From Streptomyces sp. JJ38 (lineage in GTDB: Bacteria; Actinomycetota; Actinomycetes; Streptomycetales; Streptomycetaceae), in the NCBI RefSeq assembly GCF_019303475.1, contig NZ_JABLSI010000014.1:1-64000 (forward strand): a stretch of 64,000 nucleotides of DNA, in the 5' to 3' direction. Below are positions 52,588 through 61,822 of the stretch, piece by piece. Made by a program: the position numbers and the translations under genes. Each line of letters starts with the position of its first letter. Positions within the stretch are counted from its first letter, which is position 1. The notes under the pieces were generated by a model. The model did no database searches, was not told the origin of the DNA, and was given only the letters and a program-made list of their open reading frames with translations.

Positions 52588-53550
52588 CTACGGCCGGGGC
52601 AGGGAGCAGCCGGGGGCGTCGAGGTCGAGGGTGCCGCCGGGGCGGAAGCAACGGGTGAGGACGCTGGTCTGCTGGCCGTAGTTGGTGCCCTGCCGCACGG
52701 TGACCGTGCCGTCGGCGCCGATCTCGCAGGGGTTGTGCACCGTGCAGCGACCGCCCTCGTCGTTTCCGGTGCTGTTGACGCCGACGACCCGGCCGGTGTC
52801 GCGGTTGACGACGGGAGCGCCGGAGGTGCCGCCGACGGTGGCGCACTCGGGGGTGTAGCGGATGGAGTCCGCCATGGTCCAGCGGCCTTCGCGCAGCAGC
52901 GGGACGAAGCCGTCGATCGCGCAGCGGTAGACGTGCTTCCAGTAGCCGGCCGGGATCTCGATGGCGGTTCCGGGGGCGGGCCGCCGGGCGGCCAGGGTGC
53001 GCGGGACGGCGCCGTGGCGGGCGCGGATCTCGCCGTAGGTGGAGGCGAGCCGGTAGACGGCGACGTCGGTGCCGGTGACGGTGGCGTAGAGGAGCCGGTC
53101 GGCACGCAGGGCGCCCAGGGCGTCCCCGTCGACGTCCAGCAGTGTGACGGTGCGGTGGGCGGGCTCGTCGGCGCGCGCCTCACCGGGCTGGGGCACCGGC
53201 CCCGGCAGGCAGTGGCCGTTGGTGAGGACGAGGGCGGGGTCGGCGGGGCGGGAGCGGGGCAGGCGGACGACGGCGCCCGAGCAGTTGCTGAGGGCGACGG
53301 TTCCGGCGAGCCCGCCCGGCGAGTCGGGGGCCGGCGGGGGCGGCCCAAAGGACCCGGGGCCGGCCGGAGTGTACCCGGGGCCGATCGCGGCGGGAACGGG
53401 CGCGGCGCCGAGGGCGGTGACGGCGACGCACAGGAGCGCGCCGCCCGCGGTGCCGAGGCGCCCGGGCCGCCGACTCGGCTTCCGGGGACACCAGGCCCGC
53501 ACGGGACACCAGGCCCGCGCGGAACTCCGTGGCTGTGCGGAACGCGTCAT
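52588..53550 (-). CDS. Secreted trypsin-like serine protease
   Basis: The 320-residue product has an arginine-rich start, a signal peptide (LGTAGGALLCVAVTALGAAPVPA, residues about 32-54) and a chymotrypsin-fold peptidase. The triad is visible as His in LVLTNGHCLPG, Asp in VTGTDVAVYRL and Ser in VGGTSGAPVVN. Four to six cysteines (LSNCSG, GHCL, YRCAI, PECATV, GGRCTVHNPCEIG, TRCF) can form disulfides outside the cell. ATG at 53550 follows GGAGA. It lies 131 bases upstream of the motif-bearing operon on the same strand. Confidence 0.92.
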   Translation of the reverse strand: MTRSAQPRSSARAWCPVRAWCPRKPSRRPGRLGTAGGALLCVAVTALGAAPVPAAIGPGYTPAGPGSFGPPPPAPDSPGGLAGTVALSNCSGAVVRLPRSRPADPALVLTNGHCLPGPVPQPGEARADEPAHRTVTLLDVDGDALGALRADRLLYATVTGTDVAVYRLASTYGEIRARHGAVPRTLAARRPAPGTAIEIPAGYWKHVYRCAIDGFVPLLREGRWTMADSIRYTPECATVGGTSGAPVVNRDTGRVVGVNSTGNDEGGRCTVHNPCEIGADGTVTVRQGTNYGQQTSVLTRCFRPGGTLDLDAPGCSLPRP

Positions 53551-53671
53551 CGCCCGTCTCCCATGCCGGCCTGCTCCCTGTTACGGGGAACTGGGCCGCC
53601 GCCGACGGGTTACGCGTGGGCACGCCCCACTGGGCCGAACCGGTGACGATGGCCGCGAGTAGGCTTTCCGA

Positions 53672-54952
53672 ATGGTGGATTTCGGGTTGAAGGCGCTGCG
53701 GGACGATGTCGTCGACCATCGGTTCAAGGGCTTGCCGCCGGACGCCGAGGGGCTGACGGTCGGGGCGCTGGCGGAGGAGCGGAGGAACCTTTTCCACGGC
53801 GGCTTCAGCACCCCCGTGCTGGCGCTCTCGGCCGAGGCGCTGGAACACAACCTGGCCGCTCTGCAGCACTACACCGAGCGCCACGGGCTGGCCTTCGCGC
53901 CGCACGGCAAGACGTCGATGGCACCGCAGCTGTTCGCCCGGCAGCTGGAGCGCGGGGCGTGGGGCATCACGGTGGCGACGGTCGCGCAGGCGCGCGTGTG
54001 CCGGGCTTTCGGGGTGCGGCGGGTGTTCCTGGCCAACCAGCTCGTGGACGCGGCCGGGCTGCGCTGGGTCGCGCGTGAGCTCGCCGCCGCCCCGGAGTTC
54101 CGGCTCGTCTGCTACGTGGACTCGGTCCGGGGCGTGGAGCTGATGGAGGCCGCGCTGCGCGAGGCCGGCGCCGGACGGCGGCTCGATGTCGTCGTCGAGC
54201 TGGGCGCGGCGGACGGTGCGCGCACCGGCGTGCGCCGGGAGTCCGAGGGCGTGGAGGTGGCGCGGGCGGCCGCGGCGTCCTCCGCCCTGCGGCTCGTCGG
54301 CGTCGCGGGGTACGAGGGCGAGATGCCGGAGCCGGACGTGGCGTCGGTGACGGCGTGGATGCGGCGGCTGACGGCGCTCGCGCAGTACCTCGACGGGCTC
54401 GGCCTCTTCGAGGGCGTGGACGAGGTCCTGGTCAGTGCCGGCGGCAGCGCCTGGTTCGACGCGGTGGCCGATGTCCTGGAGGAGTTCGGGCAGCCGCTGT
54501 CGGTCCCGGTGGTGAAGCTGCTGCGCTCGGGCGCGTACGTGTCGCACGACGACGAGCACTACCGCGTCCTGACGCCGTTCAACCGGGTGCCGGACGAGGG
54601 CGGGCTGCGGGCTGCCTTCACCCTGTGGACCCAGGTCGTCTCGTGTCCGGAGCCGGGACAGGCGTTCGTCAACGCCGGCAAGCGGGACGCGGCGCACGAC
54701 CTGCACCTCCCCCGGCCGATGCTGGTGCGCGACGGGGACACCGGGGCGGTGCGCCCGGCGGACGGGCTGACGGTGACGGCCCTGTCGGACCAGCACGCCT
54801 GGCTGCGGGTGGCGGAGGGCACCGAGCTGGCCGTGGGCGACTGGGTGGGGCTCGGCATGTCCCACCCGTGCACGGTCTTCGACAAGTGGCAGCTCATCCC
54901 GCTCGTCACGGCGGACGGCACCGTCACCGACTACGTGCGCACCTTCTTCTGA
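53672..54952 (+). CDS. D-serine deaminase-like PLP enzyme
   Basis: The 426-residue product has an alanine-racemase-like barrel at the N terminus, with the PLP lysine in FAPHGKTSMAPQLF, and a C-terminal D-serine dehydratase-like domain. The zinc ligands are probably the His and Cys in GMSHPCTVFDKW. Relatives are eukaryotic-type D-serine dehydratase (DSD1) and bacterial D-threonine aldolase-like amino acid deaminases; the exact D-amino acid is not known. ATG at 53672 with TAGGCT a few bases upstream and no Shine-Dalgarno suggests leaderless translation. Confidence 0.9.
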   Translation: MVDFGLKALRDDVVDHRFKGLPPDAEGLTVGALAEERRNLFHGGFSTPVLALSAEALEHNLAALQHYTERHGLAFAPHGKTSMAPQLFARQLERGAWGITVATVAQARVCRAFGVRRVFLANQLVDAAGLRWVARELAAAPEFRLVCYVDSVRGVELMEAALREAGAGRRLDVVVELGAADGARTGVRRESEGVEVARAAAASSALRLVGVAGYEGEMPEPDVASVTAWMRRLTALAQYLDGLGLFEGVDEVLVSAGGSAWFDAVADVLEEFGQPLSVPVVKLLRSGAYVSHDDEHYRVLTPFNRVPDEGGLRAAFTLWTQVVSCPEPGQAFVNAGKRDAAHDLHLPRPMLVRDGDTGAVRPADGLTVTALSDQHAWLRVAEGTELAVGDWVGLGMSHPCTVFDKWQLIPLVTADGTVTDYVRTFF

Positions 54953-54984
54953 GCGGGCGCGGGCCCCGCGAGCGCCGGGGCAGG

Positions 54985-55008
54985 GGGGCGAGCGCGCTCG
55001 CTCGCCCC
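54985..55008. terminator. Bidirectional terminator hairpin
   Basis: GGGGCGAGCG (54985-54994) pairs perfectly with CGCTCGCCCC (54999-55008) around a CGCT loop, between convergent genes. Confidence 0.7.
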
Positions 55009-55016
55009 GCCGGGGG

Positions 55017-55862
55017 TCAGCCGTGCTGGTAGGCGACGATCGAGATGCCGACGTAGTGGACGACGAAGGCGGCCAGCGTGAAGGAGTGGAACACCTCGTG
55101 GAAACCGAACCAGCGCGGTGAGGGGTTCGGGCGCTTGATGCCGTAGATGATGCCGCCCGCGCTGTAGAGGAGCCCGCCGACGATCACGAGGACGAGGACG
55201 GCGATGCCTCCGGCGCGCAGGAAGTCGGGGAGGAAGAAGACGGCGGCCCACCCCATGGCGATGTAGCAGGGGGTGTAGAGCCAGCGCGGGGCACCGACCC
55301 ACAGCACCCGGAAGGCGATACCGAGGGCTGCGGCCGCCCAGACGCCCCACAGCAGGAGATCGCCGCGGGCGCCGTCGAGCAGCAGGATCGTCAGCGGCGT
55401 GTAGGTGCCGGCGATGATCAGGAAGATGTTGGCGTGGTCGAGGCGGCGCAGGACGGCGCCGGTGCGCGGGCTCCAGTCGCCCCGGTGGTAGAGGGCGCTG
55501 ACGCCGAAGAGGAGGCAGGCCGTCAGGGTGTAGACGGCGCAGGCGACCCGGCCACGGGTGGAGTCGGCGAGGGCGGTGAGGAATATCCCCGATGCCATGA
55601 CCGCGGGAAACATTCCGGCGTGCAGCCAGCCCCGCAGCCGGGGCTTGAGGGGCATGGCCCCCGAGGGGTACCCGGCGGACGTACCGGACGCGGCGGCCGT
55701 ACCGGACCCGGTCGTACCGGACGCGGACGTACCGGACGCGGCGGACGTACCGGGAGGCGCTTCCCCCGCGGTTGCGGGGTGCTCGGACACGTGCTCGGGA
55801 GCGGGCTGGAGCCCGGGCTCGGAGGCGGGCTGGGACCCGGGCTCGGAGGCGGCGACAGTCAT
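55017..55862 (-). CDS. trhA: TrhA/hemolysin III family membrane protein
   Basis: The 281-residue PAQR-type protein has a repetitive N-terminal tail (Ser/Gly/Thr/Ala-rich, about 1-68) and seven helices. Family landmarks are ALYHRGDWSPRTGAVLRRLDHANIFLIIAGTYTPL in blocks and FGFHEVFHSFTLAAFVVHY with the metal-binding histidines. TrhA of E. coli influences membrane energetics; the old name hemolysin III is misleading. ATG at 55862 is chosen. The upstream 273 bp are shared with divergent pckG. Confidence 0.92.
   Translation of the reverse strand: MTVAASEPGSQPASEPGLQPAPEHVSEHPATAGEAPPGTSAASGTSASGTTGSGTAAASGTSAGYPSGAMPLKPRLRGWLHAGMFPAVMASGIFLTALADSTRGRVACAVYTLTACLLFGVSALYHRGDWSPRTGAVLRRLDHANIFLIIAGTYTPLTILLLDGARGDLLLWGVWAAAALGIAFRVLWVGAPRWLYTPCYIAMGWAAVFFLPDFLRAGGIAVLVLVIVGGLLYSAGGIIYGIKRPNPSPRWFGFHEVFHSFTLAAFVVHYVGISIVAYQHG
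55681..55755. repeat. GTACCGGACGCGG repeats in the trhA N-terminal tail
   Basis: Copies start at 55681, 55699, 55714, 55729 and 55747 (the last partial) with spacings of 15 or 18 bases, so the frame is kept. They encode the Ser/Gly/Thr-rich tail. Confidence 0.8.
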
Positions 55863-56135
55863 GGCCGTCAGCGTACCTACGCCCCCGTAGGTGAAGGAGT
55901 GGGGTTTACCCCCTGGACTGCGGGTGTACTCAGCACTACTCAAACGAGTGGCGATGCTCACCTGTCGGCCCTCTGGACACATACGAGCGGAGAGAGTCAT
56001 GATCAGATGAGCGTGGTCGACACCGGATGAGCATCGCCGCAGCGTCCGGGTCGCAGCCCCCACGGGGCCGAAGCACAACCCGGAAACAACACCGCCCTGG
56101 GCGGTCAAAAAACCCTCTCACCCTCTGGAGCGATT

Positions 56136-57962
56136 GTGGCGCGCAGTACTGCGGCTCCCACCCAAGCCCCCACCCAGCACCGCGAACTGGTGTCCTGGGT
56201 CGACGAGATCGCTGCCCTCACCCAGCCCGACCGCGTCGTGTGGTGCGACGGGTCGGAGGCCGAGTACGAGCGCCTGTGCGAGGAGCTCGTCGAGAAGGGC
56301 ACGTTCACCAAGCTGGACCCGGTCAAGCGCCCCAACTCCTACTACGCCGCCTCCGACCCGCGCGACGTCGCCCGCGTGGAGTCCCGGACGTTCATCTGCT
56401 CCGCCAAGGAGGAGGACGCGGGCCCCACGAACAACTGGATGGCCCCGGGCGAGATGCGCGAGATCTTCGCCGGTGAGCAGGGCATCTTCCGCGGTTCCAT
56501 GCGCGGGCGCACGATGTACATCGTCCCGTTCTGCATGGGCCCCGTCGGCTCCCCGCTGTCCGCCATCGGCGTGGAGATCACCGACTCCGCCTACGTCGCC
56601 GTCTCGATGCGCACCATGACGCGCATGGGCCAGGCCGTGCTGGACGAGCTGGGCACCGACGGCTTCTTCGTCAAGGCCGTCCACACCCTCGGCGCCCCGC
56701 TCGCCGAGGGCGAGGCGGACGTCCCGTGGCCGTGCAACGACGACAAGTGGATCTCCCACTTCCCCGAGGACCGCGAGATCTGGTCCTTCGGCTCCGGCTA
56801 CGGCGGCAACGCGCTGCTGGGCAAGAAGTGCTACGCGCTGCGCATCGCCTCCGTCATGGCGCGCGACGAGGGCTGGCTGGCCGAGCACATGCTCGTGCTC
56901 AAGCTCACCCCGCCGAAGGGCGAGGCCAAGTACATCGCCGCCGCCTTCCCCTCCGCCTGCGGCAAGACGAACCTGGCCATGCTGGAGCCGACGCTCCCGG
57001 GCTGGACGGTGGAGACCATCGGCGACGACATCGCCTGGATGCGGTTCGGCGAGGACGGCCGCCTCTACGCGATCAACCCGGAGGCCGGCTTCTTCGGCGT
57101 CGCGCCGGGCACCGGTGAGCACACCAACGCCAACGCGATGAAGACGCTGTGGGGCAACACCGTCTTCACCAACGTCGCGCTCACCGACGACGGCGACGTC
57201 TGGTGGGAGGGCATGACGGAGGAGGCCCCGGCCCACCTGACGGACTGGAAGGGCAACGACTGGACGCCCGAGTCCGGCGTCCCGGCCGCGCACCCCAACG
57301 CCCGGTTCGCCGTCCCGGCCGCCCAGTGCCCGACGATCGCACCCGAGTGGGAGAACCCGAAGGGCGTGCCGATCTCGGCCATCCTCTTCGGCGGCCGCCG
57401 CGCCTCGGCGGTCCCGCTGGTGACGGAGTCGCGCGACTGGCAGCACGGCGTCTTCCTGGGCGCGAACGTCGCCTCCGAGAAGACGGCCGCCGCCGAGGGC
57501 AAGGTCGGCGAGCTGCGCCGCGACCCGTTCGCGATGCTGCCGTTCTGCGGCTACAACATGGGCGACTACATGGCCCACTGGATCAAGGTCGGCAAGAACG
57601 CCGCCGACCCGGCGAAGCTGCCGAGGATCTACTACGTCAACTGGTTCCGCAAGAACGACGAGGGCCAGTTCGTCTGGCCGGGCTTCGGCGAGAACAGCCG
57701 CGTCCTGAAGTGGATCGTGGGCCGGCTGAACGGCGAGGCCGAGGGCGTCGAGACACCGATCGGCACGGTGCCGGCGAAGGGCTCGATCGACACCGCCGGG
57801 CTCGACCTCTCCGAGGCCGACCTCGACTTCCTGCTGACGGTGGACAAGGAGGTCTGGCGCGAGGAGGCCGCGCTCGTGCCGGAGCACCTGAACACCTTCG
57901 GCGACCACACGCCCAAGGAGCTGTGGGACGAGTACCGGGCGCTGGTCGAGCGCCTGGGCTAG
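56136..57962 (+). CDS. pckG: Phosphoenolpyruvate carboxykinase (GTP)
   Basis: PckG converts oxaloacetate plus GTP to PEP, GDP and CO2, the first step of gluconeogenesis. The 608-residue product matches the GTP-dependent family: [28 protein letters not shown] with the reactive P-loop cysteine, [21 protein letters not shown] (in blocks), IFGGRR-type [14 protein letters not shown] and [17 protein letters not shown] at 56136 follows GGAG. Strong hairpins follow at 57970 and 58064. With glpX in the same window, the two irreversible gluconeogenic steps are both represented. Confidence 0.97.
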   Translation: MARSTAAPTQAPTQHRELVSWVDEIAALTQPDRVVWCDGSEAEYERLCEELVEKGTFTKLDPVKRPNSYYAASDPRDVARVESRTFICSAKEEDAGPTNNWMAPGEMREIFAGEQGIFRGSMRGRTMYIVPFCMGPVGSPLSAIGVEITDSAYVAVSMRTMTRMGQAVLDELGTDGFFVKAVHTLGAPLAEGEADVPWPCNDDKWISHFPEDREIWSFGSGYGGNALLGKKCYALRIASVMARDEGWLAEHMLVLKLTPPKGEAKYIAAAFPSACGKTNLAMLEPTLPGWTVETIGDDIAWMRFGEDGRLYAINPEAGFFGVAPGTGEHTNANAMKTLWGNTVFTNVALTDDGDVWWEGMTEEAPAHLTDWKGNDWTPESGVPAAHPNARFAVPAAQCPTIAPEWENPKGVPISAILFGGRRASAVPLVTESRDWQHGVFLGANVASEKTAAAEGKVGELRRDPFAMLPFCGYNMGDYMAHWIKVGKNAADPAKLPRIYYVNWFRKNDEGQFVWPGFGENSRVLKWIVGRLNGEAEGVETPIGTVPAKGSIDTAGLDLSEADLDFLLTVDKEVWREEAALVPEHLNTFGDHTPKELWDEYRALVERLG

Positions 57963-57969
57963 CCGCACC

Positions 57970-58003
57970 CGGGGGTCCGCCGGTCACGACCGGCGGACCC
58001 CCG
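57970..58003 (+). terminator. pckG terminator
   Basis: A perfect 15-bp stem (57970-57984 and 57989-58003) with a CACG loop begins eight bases after the pckG stop. Confidence 0.85.
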
Positions 58004-58063
58004 CACAGCGGGCCGCCCCCGCCCGCACGTCGCGCCCGTGGGCACGCTCGGGCCGAGCGCGCC

Positions 58064-58095
58064 GTTCCCCGCGTCCCCTCGGGGGCGCGGGGAAC
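58064..58095 (+). terminator. Second hairpin after pckG
   Basis: GTTCCCCGCG (58064-58073) pairs with CGCGGGGAAC (58086-58095); the loop can extend the stem with four C-G pairs. Confidence 0.6.
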
Positions 58096-58195
58096 GTCTG
58101 TGCGCAGCGTCAGCCGGTGCATGCGCAATGCATCGACTATAACTTTAGACAAGGTCCAAGCTAGGATGGTCTCCCGAAGCACGCAGGAGGCCTCC

Positions 58196-58615
58196 ATGTA
58201 CGAACCGAGTCGAGCGCACCGCGGAACGTCCGTCCACTCCGTCGCCGAGCAGGACGCGGCCGCCGACGGCTACCCCCACCGCTCTCGCGAGGAGGAGCTG
58301 GACATCCGGCTGGCCGGCCACCTCACCGCCCTGCTCACGGTCACGGACGAGCTGCGCGTCCTGGCCCCGAGCCCGGATCTGGACACCGCGGCGCACCGGC
58401 TGGCCACGCAGGTGGACCGGCTCCGCGGCGCTCCCCCGCAGCGGGCCGAGCCGACGTCGAGGCGCGCGGTGGCCGAGCATGTCGAGGCGCTGCACCGGCG
58501 GGCGCACACCCTGGCCGGGAACGCGCTCGTCGTCGCCACCGCGCGGGAGGACGTGCCCGGTGAGGCCCTCGCCGCCGCCCGGATGGAGGCCCACGCCGAG
58601 GCCCTGGGCCTCTGA
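58196..58615 (+). CDS. Small helical protein of unknown function
   Basis: The 139-residue soluble, mostly helical protein (DIRLAGHLTALLTVTDELRVLAP, LDTAAHRLATQVDRLRG, RRAVAEHVEALHRRAHTLAGNALVV in blocks) has no family I can name. The start at 58196 is well supported by AGGAGG five bases upstream, and not the longer frame that runs antisense-like through pckG. It is preceded by an AT-rich patch (58120-58170), unusual in this genome, that likely holds a promoter. The following gene is convergent. Confidence 0.75.
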   Translation: MYEPSRAHRGTSVHSVAEQDAAADGYPHRSREEELDIRLAGHLTALLTVTDELRVLAPSPDLDTAAHRLATQVDRLRGAPPQRAEPTSRRAVAEHVEALHRRAHTLAGNALVVATAREDVPGEALAAARMEAHAEALGL

Positions 58616-58621
58616 GCCCCC

Positions 58622-58681
58622 GGGCGGCCCCGGCCCCTCCCAGGCGGCCCCGGCCCCTCCCGGGCGGCCCCGGCGGCGTCC
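58622..58681. repeat. Three tandem 20-bp repeats
   Basis: Units at 58622, 58642 and 58662 share GGCGGCCCCGGC and lie between the stop of the helical protein gene and the convergent aminotransferase gene. Confidence 0.7.
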
Positions 58682-58703
58682 CGGGACCGGAACGCGGGGA
58701 GGG

Positions 58704-59915
58704 TTACGGCTGGCCGTAGCCGTCCAGGAAGGACCCGATGCGCTGCACCGCGTCCGCCAGCTGGCGGGCCGGGGGCAGCGTCACGACGCGGAAGTGGTCG
58801 GGCTCGGGCCAGTTGAAGCCGGTGCCGTGCACGATCATGATCTTCTCCGCGCGCAGCAGGTCGAGCACCATCTGCCGGTCGTCCTTGATCGGGTAGACCT
58901 TCGGGTCGAGCCGCGGGAACGCGTACAGCGCGCCCTTCGGCTTGACGCAGGTGACGCCGGGGATCGAGGTCAGCATCTCGTAGGCGACGTCCCGCTGCTC
59001 GCGCAGCCGCCCTCCGGGCAGCACCAGGTCGTTGATCGACTGATGCCCGCCGAGCGCCGTGGCCACCGCGTGCTGGGCGGGCATGTTGGCGCACAGCCGC
59101 ATGTTGGCGAGGATCGTCAGACCCTCGATGTAGTTCGACGCGTGCGCCTTGGGCCCGCACACCGCCAGCCAGCCGCTGCGGTAACCGGCCACCCGGTACG
59201 ACTTCGACAGCCCGTTGAAGGTGAGCGTCAGCAGGTCGGGGGCGACGGTCGCCGTCGAGGTGTGCACGGCCCCGTCGTAGAGGATCTTGTCGTAGATCTC
59301 GTCCGAGCAGACGACCAGGCGGTGGCGGCGGGCGATCTCGGTCAGCGACCGCAGCATCTCCTCGCTGTAGACCGCGCCGGTCGGGTTGTTCGGGTTGATG
59401 ATGACGAGCGCCTTGGTGCGATCGGTGATCTTGCGCTCGATGTCCGCGAGGTCCGGCATCCACTCCGACTGCTCGTCGCAGCGGTAGTGCACGGCCGTTC
59501 CGCCCGAGAGCGAGACGGCGGCCGTCCACAGCGGGTAGTCCGGCGCCGGGACGAGGACCTCGTCCCCGTCGTCCAGCAGCGCCTGCATCGCCATCTGGAT
59601 GAGCTCCGAGACGCCGTTGCCCAGGTACACGTCCTCGACGGAGAGCTGGACGCCCTTGGTCTGGTAGTGCTGCATCACCGCGCGCCGGGCGGCGAGGAGC
59701 CCCTTGGCGTCCCCGTATCCGTGGGCGCTGCCCACGTTGCGGAGCATGTCCTCCAGGATCTCCGGCGGGCACTCGAAACCGAAGGCCGCGGGGTTCCCGG
59801 TGTTCAGCTTGAGGATGCGGTGACCTGCAGCCTCAAGCCGCATCGCCTCCTCGAGCACCGGGCCCCGGATCTCGTAGCAGACGTTGGCGAGCTTCGTGGA
59901 CTGGATCACCTGCAT
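58704..59915 (-). CDS. PLP-dependent aminotransferase, alanine-transaminase-like (AlaA type)
   Basis: The 403-residue fold-type I aminotransferase (class I/II) shows IINPNNPTGAVYS, the lysine motif FNGLSKSYRVAGYRSGW, an N-terminal KLNTGNPAAFGF and C-terminal HFRVVTLPP with the carboxylate-binding arginine. The sequence resembles E. coli AlaA/YfbQ, glutamate-pyruvate aminotransferases, so alanine synthesis is the most likely role. ATG at 59915. It is monocistronic. Confidence 0.92.
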   Translation of the reverse strand: MQVIQSTKLANVCYEIRGPVLEEAMRLEAAGHRILKLNTGNPAAFGFECPPEILEDMLRNVGSAHGYGDAKGLLAARRAVMQHYQTKGVQLSVEDVYLGNGVSELIQMAMQALLDDGDEVLVPAPDYPLWTAAVSLSGGTAVHYRCDEQSEWMPDLADIERKITDRTKALVIINPNNPTGAVYSEEMLRSLTEIARRHRLVVCSDEIYDKILYDGAVHTSTATVAPDLLTLTFNGLSKSYRVAGYRSGWLAVCGPKAHASNYIEGLTILANMRLCANMPAQHAVATALGGHQSINDLVLPGGRLREQRDVAYEMLTSIPGVTCVKPKGALYAFPRLDPKVYPIKDDRQMVLDLLRAEKIMIVHGTGFNWPEPDHFRVVTLPPARQLADAVQRIGSFLDGYGQP

Positions 59916-60122
59916 GCGGTCACGATACGGGGGACGGCGCTCCGCCGCGTTATGTTTTTCACCACCCTGGCCCAGTCGCCCCCTCCCACCTGCGACATCG
60001 CCCGGCCGAGCGCCCGGGGCGGCGGCGCACCGGCGGACGCGGGCGCGGCCGCCCCGGGCCCGGGGGACCGGCGGTCACCCGGGCCCCGAGGTCCGGCCGT
60101 CACCCGGCCCAAAACGCCGCCG

Positions 60123-61652
60123 TCAGGGCAGCGGGACGGACTGGGGGAAGCGGAAGAACCCGTGCGGGTCGTAGGAGCGCTTGACCTCGCGCAGTCGCGG
60201 CAGGTTGGAGCCGTAGTAGGCCGAGGCCCAGTCGGTCAGCGCGGTGTCGGGGAAGTTCACGTAGGACCGCCCGTTGGAGTGCGGGTCGATCGCCCCGAAG
60301 ATCCCGTCGAGCCAGTGCTGCGCCGCCTCCCGCTCCTCGGCGGGCGGCGAGGCATCGGCGAGGGAGACGGTGCAGGTGACGCTGTAGAGCGCGTCGCGAT
60401 GCACCCAGGCGGTGTCCCCGGTCGCGGGCTGGTTGGCGTTGGCGCCGAGCCCGAGGACGCTGACGATCCGGGTCTGGCCCGCGCGGCGCTCGGCGTCGAA
60501 GGCGGTGAGCAGGTCCTCCACGCCCTGGTGGGAGAGGTTCGCGTCGAACATCCGGCCGCGGTTCTTCACGTACGCCTGGCGCGGCAGCGCCGCCTCCGGG
60601 TTGCTGCCGGTCAGGTGGCAGGCGTCGACCGTGCGGTCCTCGCAGCCGAAGACCCGCATCATCGCCCGCTGGTACGACAGCTCCTCCACCGCGCGGGTCG
60701 CCGGGGGCGCGCCCACCGCCGAGACCAGGTCGGAGAGCTCCCGCTCCAGCTCCGCGACCCCGCCGAAGTGGACGCCGGTGACGATCACCGTGGGAGGGTT
60801 CCCCTCCCGGGCGTCCGGCAGTCGCAGGAGGGCACCGCAGGCCAGGTCGCCGGAGGCCCGGGACGCCCAGCGCAGATAGGCGTGCACGGCCGCGGGCGCG
60901 TCGTCCCACGTCCAGGTCAGGGCGTAGTGGCCGACGTGGGTGATCGGGTTGGCGACGACCTCGAACTCGGTGACGACGCCGAAGTTGCCCCCGCCACCGC
61001 CGCGCAGCGCCCAGTACAGGTCCGGGTGGGAGTGCCGCGAGGCGGTGACGATCCGCCCGTCGGCCAGCACCACGCGGGCCGAGACGAGCTGGTCGCTGGC
61101 CGGGCCGTACTTGCGGTACTGCCAGCCCGTGCCGCCGCCGCTGATGAAGCCGCCGGGGCTCACCGAGGGACAGAAGCCGCCGGCCACGGCGACCCCGTGC
61201 GGCGCGAGCCGCTCGACGGCGTCCACCGACTGCACGCCCGAGCCCATCCGGGCCGTGCGGCCGCAGGCGTGGACGCCGTTCATGCGGGTCATGTTGACGA
61301 CGAGCCCCTCGGTGGTGGACCAGCCGCCGTAGTTGTGGCCGCCGCTGCGCACCGCGGTGTGCAGCCCGTGGTCCTGGGCGAAGCGCAGGGTGAGGCTGAC
61401 GTCCCAGGGGTTCTCCACGAGGACGACGGCCTGGGGGCGTATGTCGTCGAACATGGCGGTCGCGAGTCGGCGCGCCTGATCATAGGCGGCGTCGTCCGGC
61501 AGCACGACGTCGCCCGTGAGCCACCGGTCGAGCCGGTCCCAGGGGACGGAGGAGTGGCGGGGGCGGGCGGCGGCGCTCTGGACGGCCCCCAGCGTGCCCG
61601 TGACGGCGGCGAGCCCGGCACCTGCGCCCAGGAGCGCCCTACGGCTGATCAT
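60123..61652 (-). CDS. Tat-exported FAD-linked oxidase with BBE domain
   Basis: The 509-residue berberine-bridge/6-hydroxy-nicotine-oxidase-type flavoprotein starts MISRRALLGAGAGLAAV, a twin-arginine signal. The FAD_binding_4 domain has RSGGHNYGG, whose His is the usual 8-alpha FAD attachment, and GGFCPSVSPGG, whose Cys matches the second attachment of bicovalent enzymes. The C terminus is a BBE domain (YYGSNLPRLREVKRSYDPHGFFRFPQ in blocks). Such enzymes oxidise sugars, alkaloids or antibiotic intermediates. ATG at 61652 follows AGGAGA. It lies 170 bases downstream of the aminotransferase gene. Confidence 0.92.
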   Translation of the reverse strand: MISRRALLGAGAGLAAVTGTLGAVQSAAARPRHSSVPWDRLDRWLTGDVVLPDDAAYDQARRLATAMFDDIRPQAVVLVENPWDVSLTLRFAQDHGLHTAVRSGGHNYGGWSTTEGLVVNMTRMNGVHACGRTARMGSGVQSVDAVERLAPHGVAVAGGFCPSVSPGGFISGGGTGWQYRKYGPASDQLVSARVVLADGRIVTASRHSHPDLYWALRGGGGGNFGVVTEFEVVANPITHVGHYALTWTWDDAPAAVHAYLRWASRASGDLACGALLRLPDAREGNPPTVIVTGVHFGGVAELERELSDLVSAVGAPPATRAVEELSYQRAMMRVFGCEDRTVDACHLTGSNPEAALPRQAYVKNRGRMFDANLSHQGVEDLLTAFDAERRAGQTRIVSVLGLGANANQPATGDTAWVHRDALYSVTCTVSLADASPPAEEREAAQHWLDGIFGAIDPHSNGRSYVNFPDTALTDWASAYYGSNLPRLREVKRSYDPHGFFRFPQSVPLP

Positions 61653-61822
61653 GCGTTCTCCTACCTTTCCGGGGTTCCGCGGTCGGTCGGAACCGGTGTT
61701 TCGACGTTCGTTCGGTGGTGGTCTTGGAGGCGGGCCGGGTCAGGGCCCGCCAGCCGGGCCCAGCGGTCGGGGCCGGGTCGGATCCGGGCAGCGGTCACAG
61801 GGGCGGGGGCCTGGGGCAGCGG

